A stretch of DNA of 64,000 nt, from contig NZ_JAWQUO010000015.1 in NCBI RefSeq assembly GCF_033446605.1, positions 62,001 through 126,000 on the forward strand, read 5' to 3'. This document shows, piece after piece, positions 34,695-42,567 of this stretch. Each line of letters opens with the position of its first letter. The stretch's first letter is position 1. The notes under the pieces are model-generated. The model did no database searches and was not told the DNA's origin. It worked only from the letters and a program-made list of their open reading frames with translations. Source of the DNA: Iodobacter sp025352645 (GTDB taxonomy: Bacteria > Pseudomonadota > Gammaproteobacteria > Burkholderiales > Chitinibacteraceae). A program made the position numbers and the translations under genes.

Positions 34695-34716
34695 AACGGC
34701 GCATTACTGCGCCGTT
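34695..34716 (-). terminator. Stem-loop after fabH
   Basis: AACGGCGCA-GTAA-TGCGCCGTT (minus strand) directly after the fabH stop, followed by TTGTCT. The T-run is weak, so it may only reduce read-through into fabD. Confidence 0.4.
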
Positions 34717-34723
34717 ATGCTGA

Positions 34724-35680
34724 TTAAAACTGGGCAATAACAGCACCCCAGGCAAAACCACCACCAATTCCTTCCATTAGCACTTTCTGCCCAGCTTTAA
34801 TCCGTCCATCACGCACCGCAACATCCAAAGCCAAAGGGATCGAGGCGGCAGAGGTATTGCCATGCTCCGCCACCGTAACCACTACTTTATCCATACTTAA
34901 GCCAAGATGCTTTGCGGTGGATTCAATAATACGAATATTCGCCTGATGCGGCACTAGCCAATCAATTTCAGATTGCGCCAAGCCTGCCGCTTCTAGCGTT
35001 TGCACCGCCACATCAGCCAACGCCCTTACCGCAAACTTAAAGACCGCATTGCCTTCCATATATAGCCATGGGCTACCCGTCAAGCTGCCGTATTTTACTT
35101 TGGCATCCGCTTTTAAAATATGACGATAACGACCATCTGCGCGCAATTCTGTGGCCAGAATCCCAGTTTCCTCGGAAGGCTTCAGCACCACGGCCCCCGC
35201 GCCATCACCAAACAAGATGCACGTACCACGGTCATCCCAATTAATCAGGTGTGACAGCGTTTCTGCGCCAACCACCACAGCGCATTTAGCCGCACCGGTT
35301 TTAACAAATTTTTCAGCCGTACTTAAGGCATAGATAAAGCCTGCGCAAACAGCCTGCACATCAAACGCCGGAAAACCATGCACGCCCAGCTTATCTTGCA
35401 AGATACATGCTGTTGAAGGGAAAATTTGATCGCCGGTGGTGGTTGCCACAATCAGTAAATCAATTTCTTCTTTAGCCACACCAGCGGCTGCAAGAGCAGC
35501 CTCAACGGCTTTTAAGGCCAAATCAGACGTCATTTCACCTTCAGCGGCAATATGGCGTTCACGAATACCGGTGCGTGAAACAATCCATTCATCGTTTGTT
35601 TCAACGCGCTCGGCCAGCTCTTGATTAGTAAGAATACGAGCCGGTAAGTAAGAACCTGTGCCAACAATGCGAGCGTACAT
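34724..35680 (-). CDS. fabH: 3-oxoacyl-ACP synthase III
   Basis: Starts fatty-acid synthesis by condensing acetyl-CoA with malonyl-ACP. 318 residues. Catalytic Cys in AVCAGFIYAL (about residue 112), His in VPHQANIRII, and Asn in EHGNTSAASIPLA. The ATG at 35680 has AGGGG eight bases upstream, overlapping the plsX end; the longer frame would start inside plsX. Confidence 0.97.
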   Translation of the reverse strand: MYARIVGTGSYLPARILTNQELAERVETNDEWIVSRTGIRERHIAAEGEMTSDLALKAVEAALAAAGVAKEEIDLLIVATTTGDQIFPSTACILQDKLGVHGFPAFDVQAVCAGFIYALSTAEKFVKTGAAKCAVVVGAETLSHLINWDDRGTCILFGDGAGAVVLKPSEETGILATELRADGRYRHILKADAKVKYGSLTGSPWLYMEGNAVFKFAVRALADVAVQTLEAAGLAQSEIDWLVPHQANIRIIESTAKHLGLSMDKVVVTVAEHGNTSAASIPLALDVAVRDGRIKAGQKVLMEGIGGGFAWGAVIAQF

Positions 35681-35690
35681 ACATAACCCC

Positions 35691-36728
35691 TTATTCGATG
35701 ACAGTCTCTTTAGCTGCCAATTCTGCAAGCTGATCTTGAACCTGTTCGGTAATGCGTTGAATCACGCCTGAGCGCGCCTCATCCATCGCTTGTCTCAGGG
35801 CCCAATAAAAAGCCACTTTGTCTGCGCTACCATGGCTCTTCACCACGATGCCTTTTAAGCCTAATAAAGAGGCACCGTTATAGCGGCGTGGATCCACTCT
35901 AGCCTTAAAACGAGCCAATACCGGCCACGCCAAGAGCGCAATAATGCGCGTCCACCAGCTGCGGGTAAATTCTTGTTTTAAAAATTCGGCAAGCATCTTA
36001 GCTAGACCTTCCGAAGCTTTCAGTGCCACATTGCCAGTAAAGCCATCACAAGTCACCACATCCACCGAGCCGCGATAGATATCGTTACCTTCTACATTGC
36101 CCTGGAAATTAAGCCGAGATGCTTTCAGTAGCTCGGATGCTTCTTTAACCGTCTCATTGCCTTTTTGGTCTTCTGAACCAATATTAAGCAAGCCAACCGT
36201 TGGGTTTTCGATTTGACGAGTTGCCGCCACCAAGCACGAGCCCATAATCGCAAACTGCAAAATATTGTGTGGCGTACACACCGCATTCGCACCCAGATCT
36301 AGCACGCAGGTCTCATTGCGACTAGATGGCATCATTTTGGCAATGGCTGGGCGATCAATACCTGGAATGGTTTTAAGCACAAAGCGTGCAGTGGCCATCA
36401 GCGCGCCAGTATTACCGGCCGAAACGCAAGCACTGGCATCACCAGACTTCACCAAATTAATGGCGACGCGCATCGAAGAATCTTTTTTATTCTTCATTGC
36501 CGACTGAGGCGATTCATCCATCGTGACCACTTCGCTGGCGGCATGTACACGCAAGCGGGGGCCTACCGTGGCATGGCAAGCTTTTAATTCAACGGCAAGA
36601 GCGTCAGGCAGGCCAACGAGCACAACACTCACATGGGGAAATTCTTTTAGGAAGCGAAGCACTGCAGGCACAGTAACGTGCGTGCCATGATCGCCGCCCA
36701 TTGCATCAACGGCAACGGTGATATCCAT
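35691..36728 (-). CDS. plsX: Phosphate acyltransferase PlsX
   Basis: Makes acyl-phosphate from acyl-ACP for phosphatidic acid synthesis. 345 residues, starting MDITVAVDAMGGDHG, the family N-terminus. SAGNTGALMATA and the C-terminal GSADKVAFYWALRQA are conserved. It lies between rpmF and fabH, the usual order. Confidence 0.97.
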   Translation of the reverse strand: MDITVAVDAMGGDHGTHVTVPAVLRFLKEFPHVSVVLVGLPDALAVELKACHATVGPRLRVHAASEVVTMDESPQSAMKNKKDSSMRVAINLVKSGDASACVSAGNTGALMATARFVLKTIPGIDRPAIAKMMPSSRNETCVLDLGANAVCTPHNILQFAIMGSCLVAATRQIENPTVGLLNIGSEDQKGNETVKEASELLKASRLNFQGNVEGNDIYRGSVDVVTCDGFTGNVALKASEGLAKMLAEFLKQEFTRSWWTRIIALLAWPVLARFKARVDPRRYNGASLLGLKGIVVKSHGSADKVAFYWALRQAMDEARSGVIQRITEQVQDQLAELAAKETVIE

Positions 36729-36879
36729 CGGGGGCTACAAGTCCTGTAAGGAGCAGGAGAGCAATATCCAAGCAAAATATCCAAGCTCAGAAGCACGCTT
36801 CAATCACAACTCCAATGAGGCACAGACTGGGGAATCCAGAACGGCGAACGGCGCAAGGGTTGCCCGCTTGCGCCGCATA

Positions 36880-36899
36880 TTATAACCAAAAGGTTATAA
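36880..36899. repeat. TTATAACC-AAAA-GGTTATAA inverted repeat
   Basis: Perfect eight-base arms with a four-base loop, just after the rpmF stop in the rpmF-plsX gap, with a second stem CGGCGCAAG/CTTGCGCCG at about 36848-36874 beside it. Possibly mRNA processing or attenuation signals. Confidence 0.4.
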
Positions 36900-36905
36900 A
36901 GGGAA

Positions 36906-37085
36906 TTACTCGCCCTTAGCTTTAATAACGCGGCGACCGCGGTAAAAGCCATTTGGGGAGATGTGGTGACGCAAATGTGCTTCACCAGTCGTTGCTTCAA
37001 CTGCCAGCGCTGGAGCGGTCAGGAAGTCGTGTGCACGACGCATGCCACGCTTGGACGGGGACTTTTTATTCTGTTGAACAGCCAT
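36906..37085 (-). CDS. rpmF: Ribosomal protein L32
   Basis: 59-residue protein of the large subunit. It begins MAVQQNKKSPSKRGMRRAHD and ends with a basic stretch around RGRRVIKAKGE. AAGGAG eight bases upstream of the ATG fixes the start. It has the usual place between yceD and plsX. It lacks the paired Cys of zinc-binding L32, as in most proteobacteria. Confidence 0.97.
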   Translation of the reverse strand: MAVQQNKKSPSKRGMRRAHDFLTAPALAVEATTGEAHLRHHISPNGFYRGRRVIKAKGE

Positions 37086-37118
37086 GATGTAGCTCCTTGA
37101 AAACCAGTTTTAAATTAG

Positions 37119-37261
37119 AGGACACCTCTAAAAATCATATTTCCATCGCGATACTGCGTTGCTCACAAAAAACATCGCCTTACATATAAGTAATATGCTG
37201 CATCGATATTGTTTGTTCGCGCCTTGCCTTGCTTAGAAACTACAATTTTTAGAAGCGTCCT
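37119..37261. mobile_element. MITE-like element, 143 bases
   Basis: Terminal inverted repeats of 17 bases (AGGACACCTCTAAAAAT against AGGACGCTTCTAAAAAT, 15 of 17 equal) enclose about 109 bases with no reading frame and with partly complementary GCG/CGC blocks. It fills the space between yceD and rpmF. It resembles neisserial mini-elements in size and place, but I cannot match it to a named family. Confidence 0.55.
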
Positions 37262-37268
37262 ACAGTTG

Positions 37269-37757
37269 TTATTCCGCTTCCCTGGTTTTCAACTGAGCCA
37301 GGACAGCAAACGGATTCGGTTTTGAATCTTTTAAAACAATACGATCTGCACCGCAGTCTTCGTGCCTAGACGCGAAAGGCAGGGCAAGCAGAATTTCATC
37401 TTCTATCAACGCAATAACGTCAAGCTCGGGATCGATAACGATACCTTCGAGATCTTCATCCGCGTTTTCCGCATCATTAAGATGGGCCTCGTCTGGAAAC
37501 TGTACGAGAGTGCTACCCACATTAACAAAAAAGGGCATGGGTTTTAAGCAGCGTTGGCAAACGAGTTGAACCTCGCCCTCCACATCAACAAATAACCACG
37601 GCCGCTCTAACTTATCAATGCCACTAGACAACTTCCACACCATGCTGCCCGCCGTACTAGCAAGCAAATCGTGCAAGCGGCCTAATTCAGACAGCGGGAT
37701 CGTACCTTCAATCTTTTCGCCCTCAAGAGCGAATTGACCGCTGTGAATAACAATCAT
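37269..37757 (-). CDS. yceD: DUF177 / YceD family protein
   Basis: 162-residue protein thought to assist 23S rRNA or ribosome assembly; function not settled. It has the paired-Cys segment CQRCLKPM (about 69-76), an acidic stretch, and the C-terminal DSKPNPFAVLAQLK block typical of YceD. Start taken at 37757 (MIVIHSGQ); the ribosome site is poor and the longer frame (37790) cannot be ruled out. Divergent from maf and followed by rpmF. Confidence 0.9.
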   Translation of the reverse strand: MIVIHSGQFALEGEKIEGTIPLSELGRLHDLLASTAGSMVWKLSSGIDKLERPWLFVDVEGEVQLVCQRCLKPMPFFVNVGSTLVQFPDEAHLNDAENADEDLEGIVIDPELDVIALIEDEILLALPFASRHEDCGADRIVLKDSKPNPFAVLAQLKTREAE

Positions 37758-37847
37758 AAGGAACCAGAACGAATACAAGAAACCGCGCATGATACAATCT
37801 TGAGTACTACCCTGTCAAAGTCATTTACGTAAGAGTCTAACAAATCC

Positions 37848-38432
37848 ATGCACTTACCTCGATTAGTCCTCGCTTCAACCTCACCTTACCGCAAAGAATT
37901 GCTTGAGCGCCTTGGCATTTCTTTTGAAACAGCGGCACCAGATTTAGATGAAAGCCGCAAAGAAGGTGAAACCGCAGGGGAAACCAGTCTGCGCCTTGCT
38001 ATTGCTAAAGCAAAAGTGCTGGCAGATCTTTATCCAAACAGCCTGATTATCGGCTCAGATCAAGTCGCGCTTTTAGGGGATGAACAGTTGGGCAAACCAG
38101 GCACGCATGATCGTGCCGTTCATCAGTTGCAAAAAATGCGCGGCCATACGCTAGCGTTTCACACCGCACTTTGCTTGTACAACACCGCTACCGGCACGGA
38201 GCAACACGCCGTTGATATTACCCGTGTAACGATGCGCGATTATTCCGATGCAGAAATAGAGACTTATTTACAGCGCGAAAAACCCTACAACTGCGCAGGC
38301 AGCGCCAAAACGGAAGGCCTTGGCATTGTGATGATTGCCGCCATTGCCGGCACCGATCCAGCCGCCATCATCGGCCTGCCATTGATTGAACTGATTACCA
38401 TGCTAAAAAATGAAGGATTTCCACTGCTATGA
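37848..38432 (+). CDS. Maf-family nucleotide pyrophosphatase (YceF type)
   Basis: House-cleaning pyrophosphatase, probably for m7GTP by likeness to YceF. 194 residues, with LASTSPYRKELLERLG at 7-22, ESRKEGE and IIGSDQVALL. It overlaps the next gene by four bases (ATGA) and is divergent from yceD, matching the usual yceF place beside the plsX cluster. Confidence 0.93.
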   Translation: MHLPRLVLASTSPYRKELLERLGISFETAAPDLDESRKEGETAGETSLRLAIAKAKVLADLYPNSLIIGSDQVALLGDEQLGKPGTHDRAVHQLQKMRGHTLAFHTALCLYNTATGTEQHAVDITRVTMRDYSDAEIETYLQREKPYNCAGSAKTEGLGIVMIAAIAGTDPAAIIGLPLIELITMLKNEGFPLL

Positions 38433-39139
38433 GCGGCATTCTGTATTTAATTCCTGTCCCACTAGGCACCGACACCCTAGCCAGCGTTATTCCCGCCGAT
38501 GTGCTGGCCACAGCGCAGCGCTTAACGCACTTTATTGTGGAAGCACCCAAAACCGCGCGGGCCTTCTTAAAAGAATTTGGCACGCCGCATGAGCTGCGCA
38601 GCTTATGGATGGAAGAGCTCAACGAGCACACTAAGGAAGACGCACTTAGCGCCCTACTTAAACCTCTCTTAGATGGCCATGATGTTGGCTTGATGAGCGA
38701 AGCGGGCTGTCCTGGCGTGGCCGACCCAGGCGCAAACCTGATTCGATTAGCGCACCGTAAAGGCATTAAAGTTGCGCCGCTGGTTGGCCCATCGTCGATC
38801 TTGCTGGCACTGATGGGCGCGGGTGCTAATGGGCAAAAGTTTCGCTTTAATGGTTATATCCCAGCGCAAGACCCAGCACGCCTTGAAGCGATTCGCTCGC
38901 TAGAAAACGATTCCTATCGTAATAAACAAGCCGAGCTGATGATTGAAACGCCTTACCGGAACGGCGCTTTATTTGATGCACTGCTACTAGGATTAAAAGG
39001 CAGCACCCAGCTCACCGTAGCGTGCGACCTAACCACGGCCAATGAGTTTATTGTGAGTAAAACAGCAGCAGATTGGAAAAGCGGGCCTAAGCCGGATCTA
39101 CACAAACGCCCAACTGTGTTTGTAATTTACGCGGCTTAA
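38429..39139 (+). CDS. SAM-dependent methyltransferase, RsmI/tetrapyrrole-methylase family
   Basis: 236-residue protein of the tetrapyrrole methylase superfamily, related to 16S rRNA methyltransferase RsmI. It has GILYLIPVPLGT (as in RsmI's LYIVPTPIGN), DVGLMSEAGCPGVADPG and GPSSILLALMGAG. It differs from true RsmI in these blocks, so it is probably a paralogue; the target is unknown. Coupled to maf by ATGA. Confidence 0.82.
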   Translation: MSGILYLIPVPLGTDTLASVIPADVLATAQRLTHFIVEAPKTARAFLKEFGTPHELRSLWMEELNEHTKEDALSALLKPLLDGHDVGLMSEAGCPGVADPGANLIRLAHRKGIKVAPLVGPSSILLALMGAGANGQKFRFNGYIPAQDPARLEAIRSLENDSYRNKQAELMIETPYRNGALFDALLLGLKGSTQLTVACDLTTANEFIVSKTAADWKSGPKPDLHKRPTVFVIYAA

Positions 39140-39160
39140 TTAGCGGAAAACTCCAAGTTT

Positions 39161-39242
39161 CGTAGGGTGGGCAAAACGCATTATTTTGCCCACGCAGATA
39201 ATGCACTGACTGCCGCGTGGGCACAAAAGCGTGCCCACCCTA
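39161..39242. repeat. GTGGGC-type hairpin repeat
   Basis: CGTAGGGTGGGCAAAACGC and GCGTGCCCACCCTA arms with inner hairpins. Related to 12596 and 25582. It lies in the 203-base space between the convergent methyltransferase and exonuclease genes. Confidence 0.65.
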
Positions 39243-39246
39243 AAAA

Positions 39247-39348
39247 CTGTAGACACAGAGACAAATGAGAACACAGAAAAAATCAAAGATAGAGCTTTAG
39301 TTTTTCTCTGTGTTCTGTTTTTAATCTCCCCGTTCTCTGTGTCTACAG
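39247..39348. repeat. Long hairpin repeat (GACACAGAG...CTCTGTGTC type)
   Basis: CTGTAGACACAGAG at the left pairs with CTCTGTGTCTACAG at the right; inner blocks GAGAACACAGAAAAA and TTTTTCTCTGTGTTC also pair. Same family as 23757 and 40806. It overlaps the end of the exonuclease gene by six bases. Confidence 0.75.
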
Positions 39349-40749
39349 ATCTTTTTGACTTTCTACCCCACTCCCCAGCATCTGCAAGCTTCTAACTCGT
39401 TTTTTGAATTCTTTCTGAATCAGCTTAAACACATCCAACTCAAACTTGCGTGGCTTGGCCAGCAGAGCGGGGAGTTCGGCGAGGCTGTTGATTGCGCCTA
39501 GATAGCACCATTGATCAAACACCTGCAGCACGGGCGCCCATTCCGGGCCTTCTGCAAGGGCGACTGCGCCTTGGTAGGGCCATGCTGGGAATTGGTAGCG
39601 ATCCATTGCCGCCGCAAAGCGTGCGTTATGCGTGAGATCGCGCCCCACGCAGGCGCCACGACAGCGCCCTTCTAAAAAGGCCGAGCAGGGGGCCAAGGAT
39701 TTTGGCTTTGGCTCCAAACCTAAAATTTGCCGACATAAGCCGTGACCATCAATCATTTTATTCAGCACATTGGCGGCTTCGCGGCGGGAACGGAAAGGGC
39801 CAAATACCGGCTCAGAGCCCACCTCGGCCCATGGTGTCCAGTACGGCTGTAATACTTGGTCTTTTTCTACCAAACGCCAAACACCAAGCTCTTTGATCCG
39901 TCGCTGCGGCGGGTTATAGCTAGGCTCTAAACTAGACACCAAGCTGGTTTCCAGCAGTAAAGCCCCTAGCTCGCCAGAGGTTTCATGCCAAGCCAGCCGT
40001 TGGGTGCGCTTAGCCAGCTGCACTTCCTTAGGATTGCCGTCACTAAAATGCGCCAGCACCCGCTTACGAATATTGTGATTTTTACCAATATAAAGCGGCA
40101 CATCATCGTGGCCATAAAAAATGTACACGCCAGATGATTCGGGCAGCTCGTCAATCTGTGCAGGGTCTAGTGCCGGTGGCAGTGCGGGTTGACGCAATAA
40201 TTCTGCGATCGCCTGATGTAATACGTCCGCGCCATGATCTTTGAGCGCCACTTCTAAAAACTGCTGCAATAACTCGGCATCGGTGAGTGCGCGATGGCGG
40301 CCACCGCTAAAAGTCAGCCCGTAGCGGGCAATCAGCGCGTCTAAGCTGTGCTTGTGCTCATTGGGGTACAGCTTGCGGGAGAGCTTAACCGTGCACAGCA
40401 CTTGCGCCTGTAAACGCATATCGAGGCGTTTAAATTCTTGCTTTAAAAAGCCGTAATCAAACCGTGCATTATGGGCAACAAACACCCGTCCCTGCAGCAA
40501 ATCCAAAACGTCAGTTGCAATCTCAGCAAACAGCGGCGCATCTGCCACCATCTCATTGCTGATGCCGGTTAATTCTTGAATAAACTCGGGGATGGCTTGC
40601 TCAGGATTCACTAAGCGCGACCAGCTGCGGCTGCCCTGCTCATCAATCTGCACAATGCCCACTTCGGTGATGCGATCCCGCTGAGGATTCGCCCCCGTAG
40701 TTTCCAGATCAACCAGCACAAGGGGAAAGGAGAAATAGGGATTGTTCAT
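39343..40749 (-). CDS. DnaQ-like exonuclease fused to a GIY-YIG/UvrC-like domain
   Basis: 468-residue two-domain protein. Residues 1-175 are a DEDDh 3'-5' exonuclease (LVDLETTG, VAHNARFDYGFL, HRALTDAELL). Residues about 195-280 are a GIY-YIG nuclease domain (GVYIFYG, PLYIGKNHNIRKRV) as in UvrC and Cho. The rest contains four Cys near CSAFLEGRCRGACVG. Such fusions are known in beta- and gammaproteobacteria and are thought to act in excision repair; the substrate is unproved. Start at 40749 by the MNNPYFSFPLVLVDLE N-terminus; ribosome site weak. Confidence 0.9.
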   Translation of the reverse strand: MNNPYFSFPLVLVDLETTGANPQRDRITEVGIVQIDEQGSRSWSRLVNPEQAIPEFIQELTGISNEMVADAPLFAEIATDVLDLLQGRVFVAHNARFDYGFLKQEFKRLDMRLQAQVLCTVKLSRKLYPNEHKHSLDALIARYGLTFSGGRHRALTDAELLQQFLEVALKDHGADVLHQAIAELLRQPALPPALDPAQIDELPESSGVYIFYGHDDVPLYIGKNHNIRKRVLAHFSDGNPKEVQLAKRTQRLAWHETSGELGALLLETSLVSSLEPSYNPPQRRIKELGVWRLVEKDQVLQPYWTPWAEVGSEPVFGPFRSRREAANVLNKMIDGHGLCRQILGLEPKPKSLAPCSAFLEGRCRGACVGRDLTHNARFAAAMDRYQFPAWPYQGAVALAEGPEWAPVLQVFDQWCYLGAINSLAELPALLAKPRKFELDVFKLIQKEFKKRVRSLQMLGSGVESQKDL

Positions 40750-40805
40750 TGACGGGGCGTTCCAGACAAGCAAGTCAGCTTGGTATTTAAATGTGCCAAA
40801 CCTTA

Positions 40806-40899
40806 AACCACAGAGAAAATGAGAGCACAGAGGTCACAGAGAAAATCAAAAAATCGTATTTCTCTGTGAAACTCGGTGCTCTTCGTGTTCTCTGTGGTT
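40806..40899. repeat. Long hairpin repeat (CCACAGAGAAAAT...TTCTCTGTGG type)
   Basis: AACCACAGAG at the left and CTCTGTGGTT at the right, with inner complementary blocks, around a short A-rich loop. Third copy of the family at 23757 and 39247. It fills the space between rlmK and the exonuclease gene. Confidence 0.75.
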
Positions 40900-40919
40900 C
40901 AGGATTTAGCAGTACTAAC

Positions 40920-41861
40920 TTAGGGCTTCACAAATCTAAAGCACTGATGGATTTTGCGGTTTCTGAAGTCTTCCGGTACCGATTCTGCAGATACATCGGT
41001 GCACATCGGTTTAAGCCAGTCATCCAAAGTAAAGGTGCGTAGATTATTAGAGAAATACAGCACGCCACCCGGCTTTAACAGGCCCATTGCGCTTTCTACC
41101 AGCCAAGATTGATCGCGCTGGATATCCAGAATACCGTTCATTTTTTTGGAGTTAGAAAACGATGGCGGGTCCATCACGATCAGATCGTAACGGATGGGTT
41201 CGCTTAAGGCTTCTGACAAAAACTCAAACACATCGGCGCGCACACGCTGATGGCGGGAGGGATCCATGCCGTTTAAAGCGAAATTACGCTCTGCCCACTC
41301 TAAATAGGTATTTGACATATCCACGGTGGTGGTATGCGTGGCTCCACCGGCTGCGGCGTAAACACTGAATGAGCCAGTGTAGCTAAATAAATTCAGAAAG
41401 CGCTTACCCTTGGCTTCGCTCATCACCTGTTTGCGCGTATTGCGGTGATCCAAAAATAAACCGGTATCCAGATAAGCACCTAAATTCACCCAGAATTTAA
41501 GCCCGCTTTCTTCTACCACAAAGTCTTCAGACAGCTCGCCTTCCAGCTTTTCATACTGCTGCAGGCCTTTTTGCCGCTGGCGCAGTTTCAGCACCACGCT
41601 GGTTTCTGCAATATCAAACACGCTTGCGCAGGCATTGCGAATGTCTTCCAGCCATACGGCGTGGTCTTCATCGCTTTCCATCCAGCCAGTAGCCACTTCT
41701 TGCAAGTGAATACGGCCTTCGTAAAAATCAACAATGACGGGAAACTCGGGCACATCTTTATCGTACACACGGTAGCAAGTAATTCCCTGCCGGCGGGCCC
41801 ACTTACCCCAGTGTTTTACATTTTTGGCAAGGCGGTTACGAAAGCTAGCGATATCAGCCAT
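40920..41861 (-). CDS. Class I SAM methyltransferase, RlmK-like
   Basis: 313-residue methyltransferase matching the C-terminal half (RlmK) of E. coli RlmKL, which makes m7G2069 in 23S rRNA. SAM site FLNLFSYTGSFSVYAAAGGA, motif IV DPPSFSNSKKM. It is a stand-alone protein here, so the RlmL half must be elsewhere or absent. An RlmI-like m5C enzyme is less likely because the PUA N-terminus is missing. Confidence 0.85.
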   Translation of the reverse strand: MADIASFRNRLAKNVKHWGKWARRQGITCYRVYDKDVPEFPVIVDFYEGRIHLQEVATGWMESDEDHAVWLEDIRNACASVFDIAETSVVLKLRQRQKGLQQYEKLEGELSEDFVVEESGLKFWVNLGAYLDTGLFLDHRNTRKQVMSEAKGKRFLNLFSYTGSFSVYAAAGGATHTTTVDMSNTYLEWAERNFALNGMDPSRHQRVRADVFEFLSEALSEPIRYDLIVMDPPSFSNSKKMNGILDIQRDQSWLVESAMGLLKPGGVLYFSNNLRTFTLDDWLKPMCTDVSAESVPEDFRNRKIHQCFRFVKP

Positions 41862-41968
41862 TTTTTAAAATCTTGAGCACATAAAAGCAGAAGTGTAACA
41901 CCTTGCAAGGCAGGCACCGATTTTGTGCCCGCCTACACTCTGCCGCTGATCAAAATTTCAGGCGCACC

Positions 41969-42463
41969 CTACATCTGCGCCCTTAATGCCACAAAGCGAT
42001 TAAACACCGGCTCTGGCACGTATTGCTGCACCACACCTTGCCACCCCGCAGGGCCAACTAAGCCCTTCACCATGGTAGAGCTGACTTCGGCAATTTCACG
42101 CGGTGGCATTAAAAATACTGTATCAATATGCGGGGCTAAATCGGCATTTACATAACGCATTTTGCGCTCAAATTCATAATCAGCCGCTTCGCGAATACCA
42201 CGCAAAATAAAATGCGCACCTTGTTCACGGGCGTAATTAACTAAAAATGAATTTTCAAATGATTCCACACGTAAAGAAGGTAAATGTGCAGTGGTTTCTC
42301 TGAGCATGGCCAAACGCTCAGCCAAGCTAAATGTGTAGGATTTATCTGGATTATCGCCAATTGCGACAATCATTTCGTCAAAAATCCGCACCCCATGCTC
42401 AATCATCCATAGATGACCATTGGTGACCGGATCAAAACTACCTGCATATACCCCTCTACGCAT
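41969..42463 (-). CDS. coaD: Phosphopantetheine adenylyltransferase
   Basis: Fourth step of CoA synthesis. 164 residues with the nucleotidyl-transfer motif YAGSFDPVTNGHLW, FILRGIREAADYEFE and MVKGLVGPAG. AGGAAGT upstream of the ATG. 107 bases downstream of... the rlmK start; the two genes share a strand and may be co-transcribed. Confidence 0.97.
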   Translation of the reverse strand: MRRGVYAGSFDPVTNGHLWMIEHGVRIFDEMIVAIGDNPDKSYTFSLAERLAMLRETTAHLPSLRVESFENSFLVNYAREQGAHFILRGIREAADYEFERKMRYVNADLAPHIDTVFLMPPREIAEVSSTMVKGLVGPAGWQGVVQQYVPEPVFNRFVALRAQM

Positions 42464-42567
42464 GGGTATGACTTCCTATATAAAAGTTTGTGCCACTATA
42501 CCACCGACAAACAATAAACTAATATCCGCTATCGGTTACACCCCATAATAAAAAAGGGAGCAATGCC

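Noticed and set aside
36848..36874. Stem-loop after rpmF as a terminator
   Set aside because: No T-run on either strand, and plsX must be transcribed through it.
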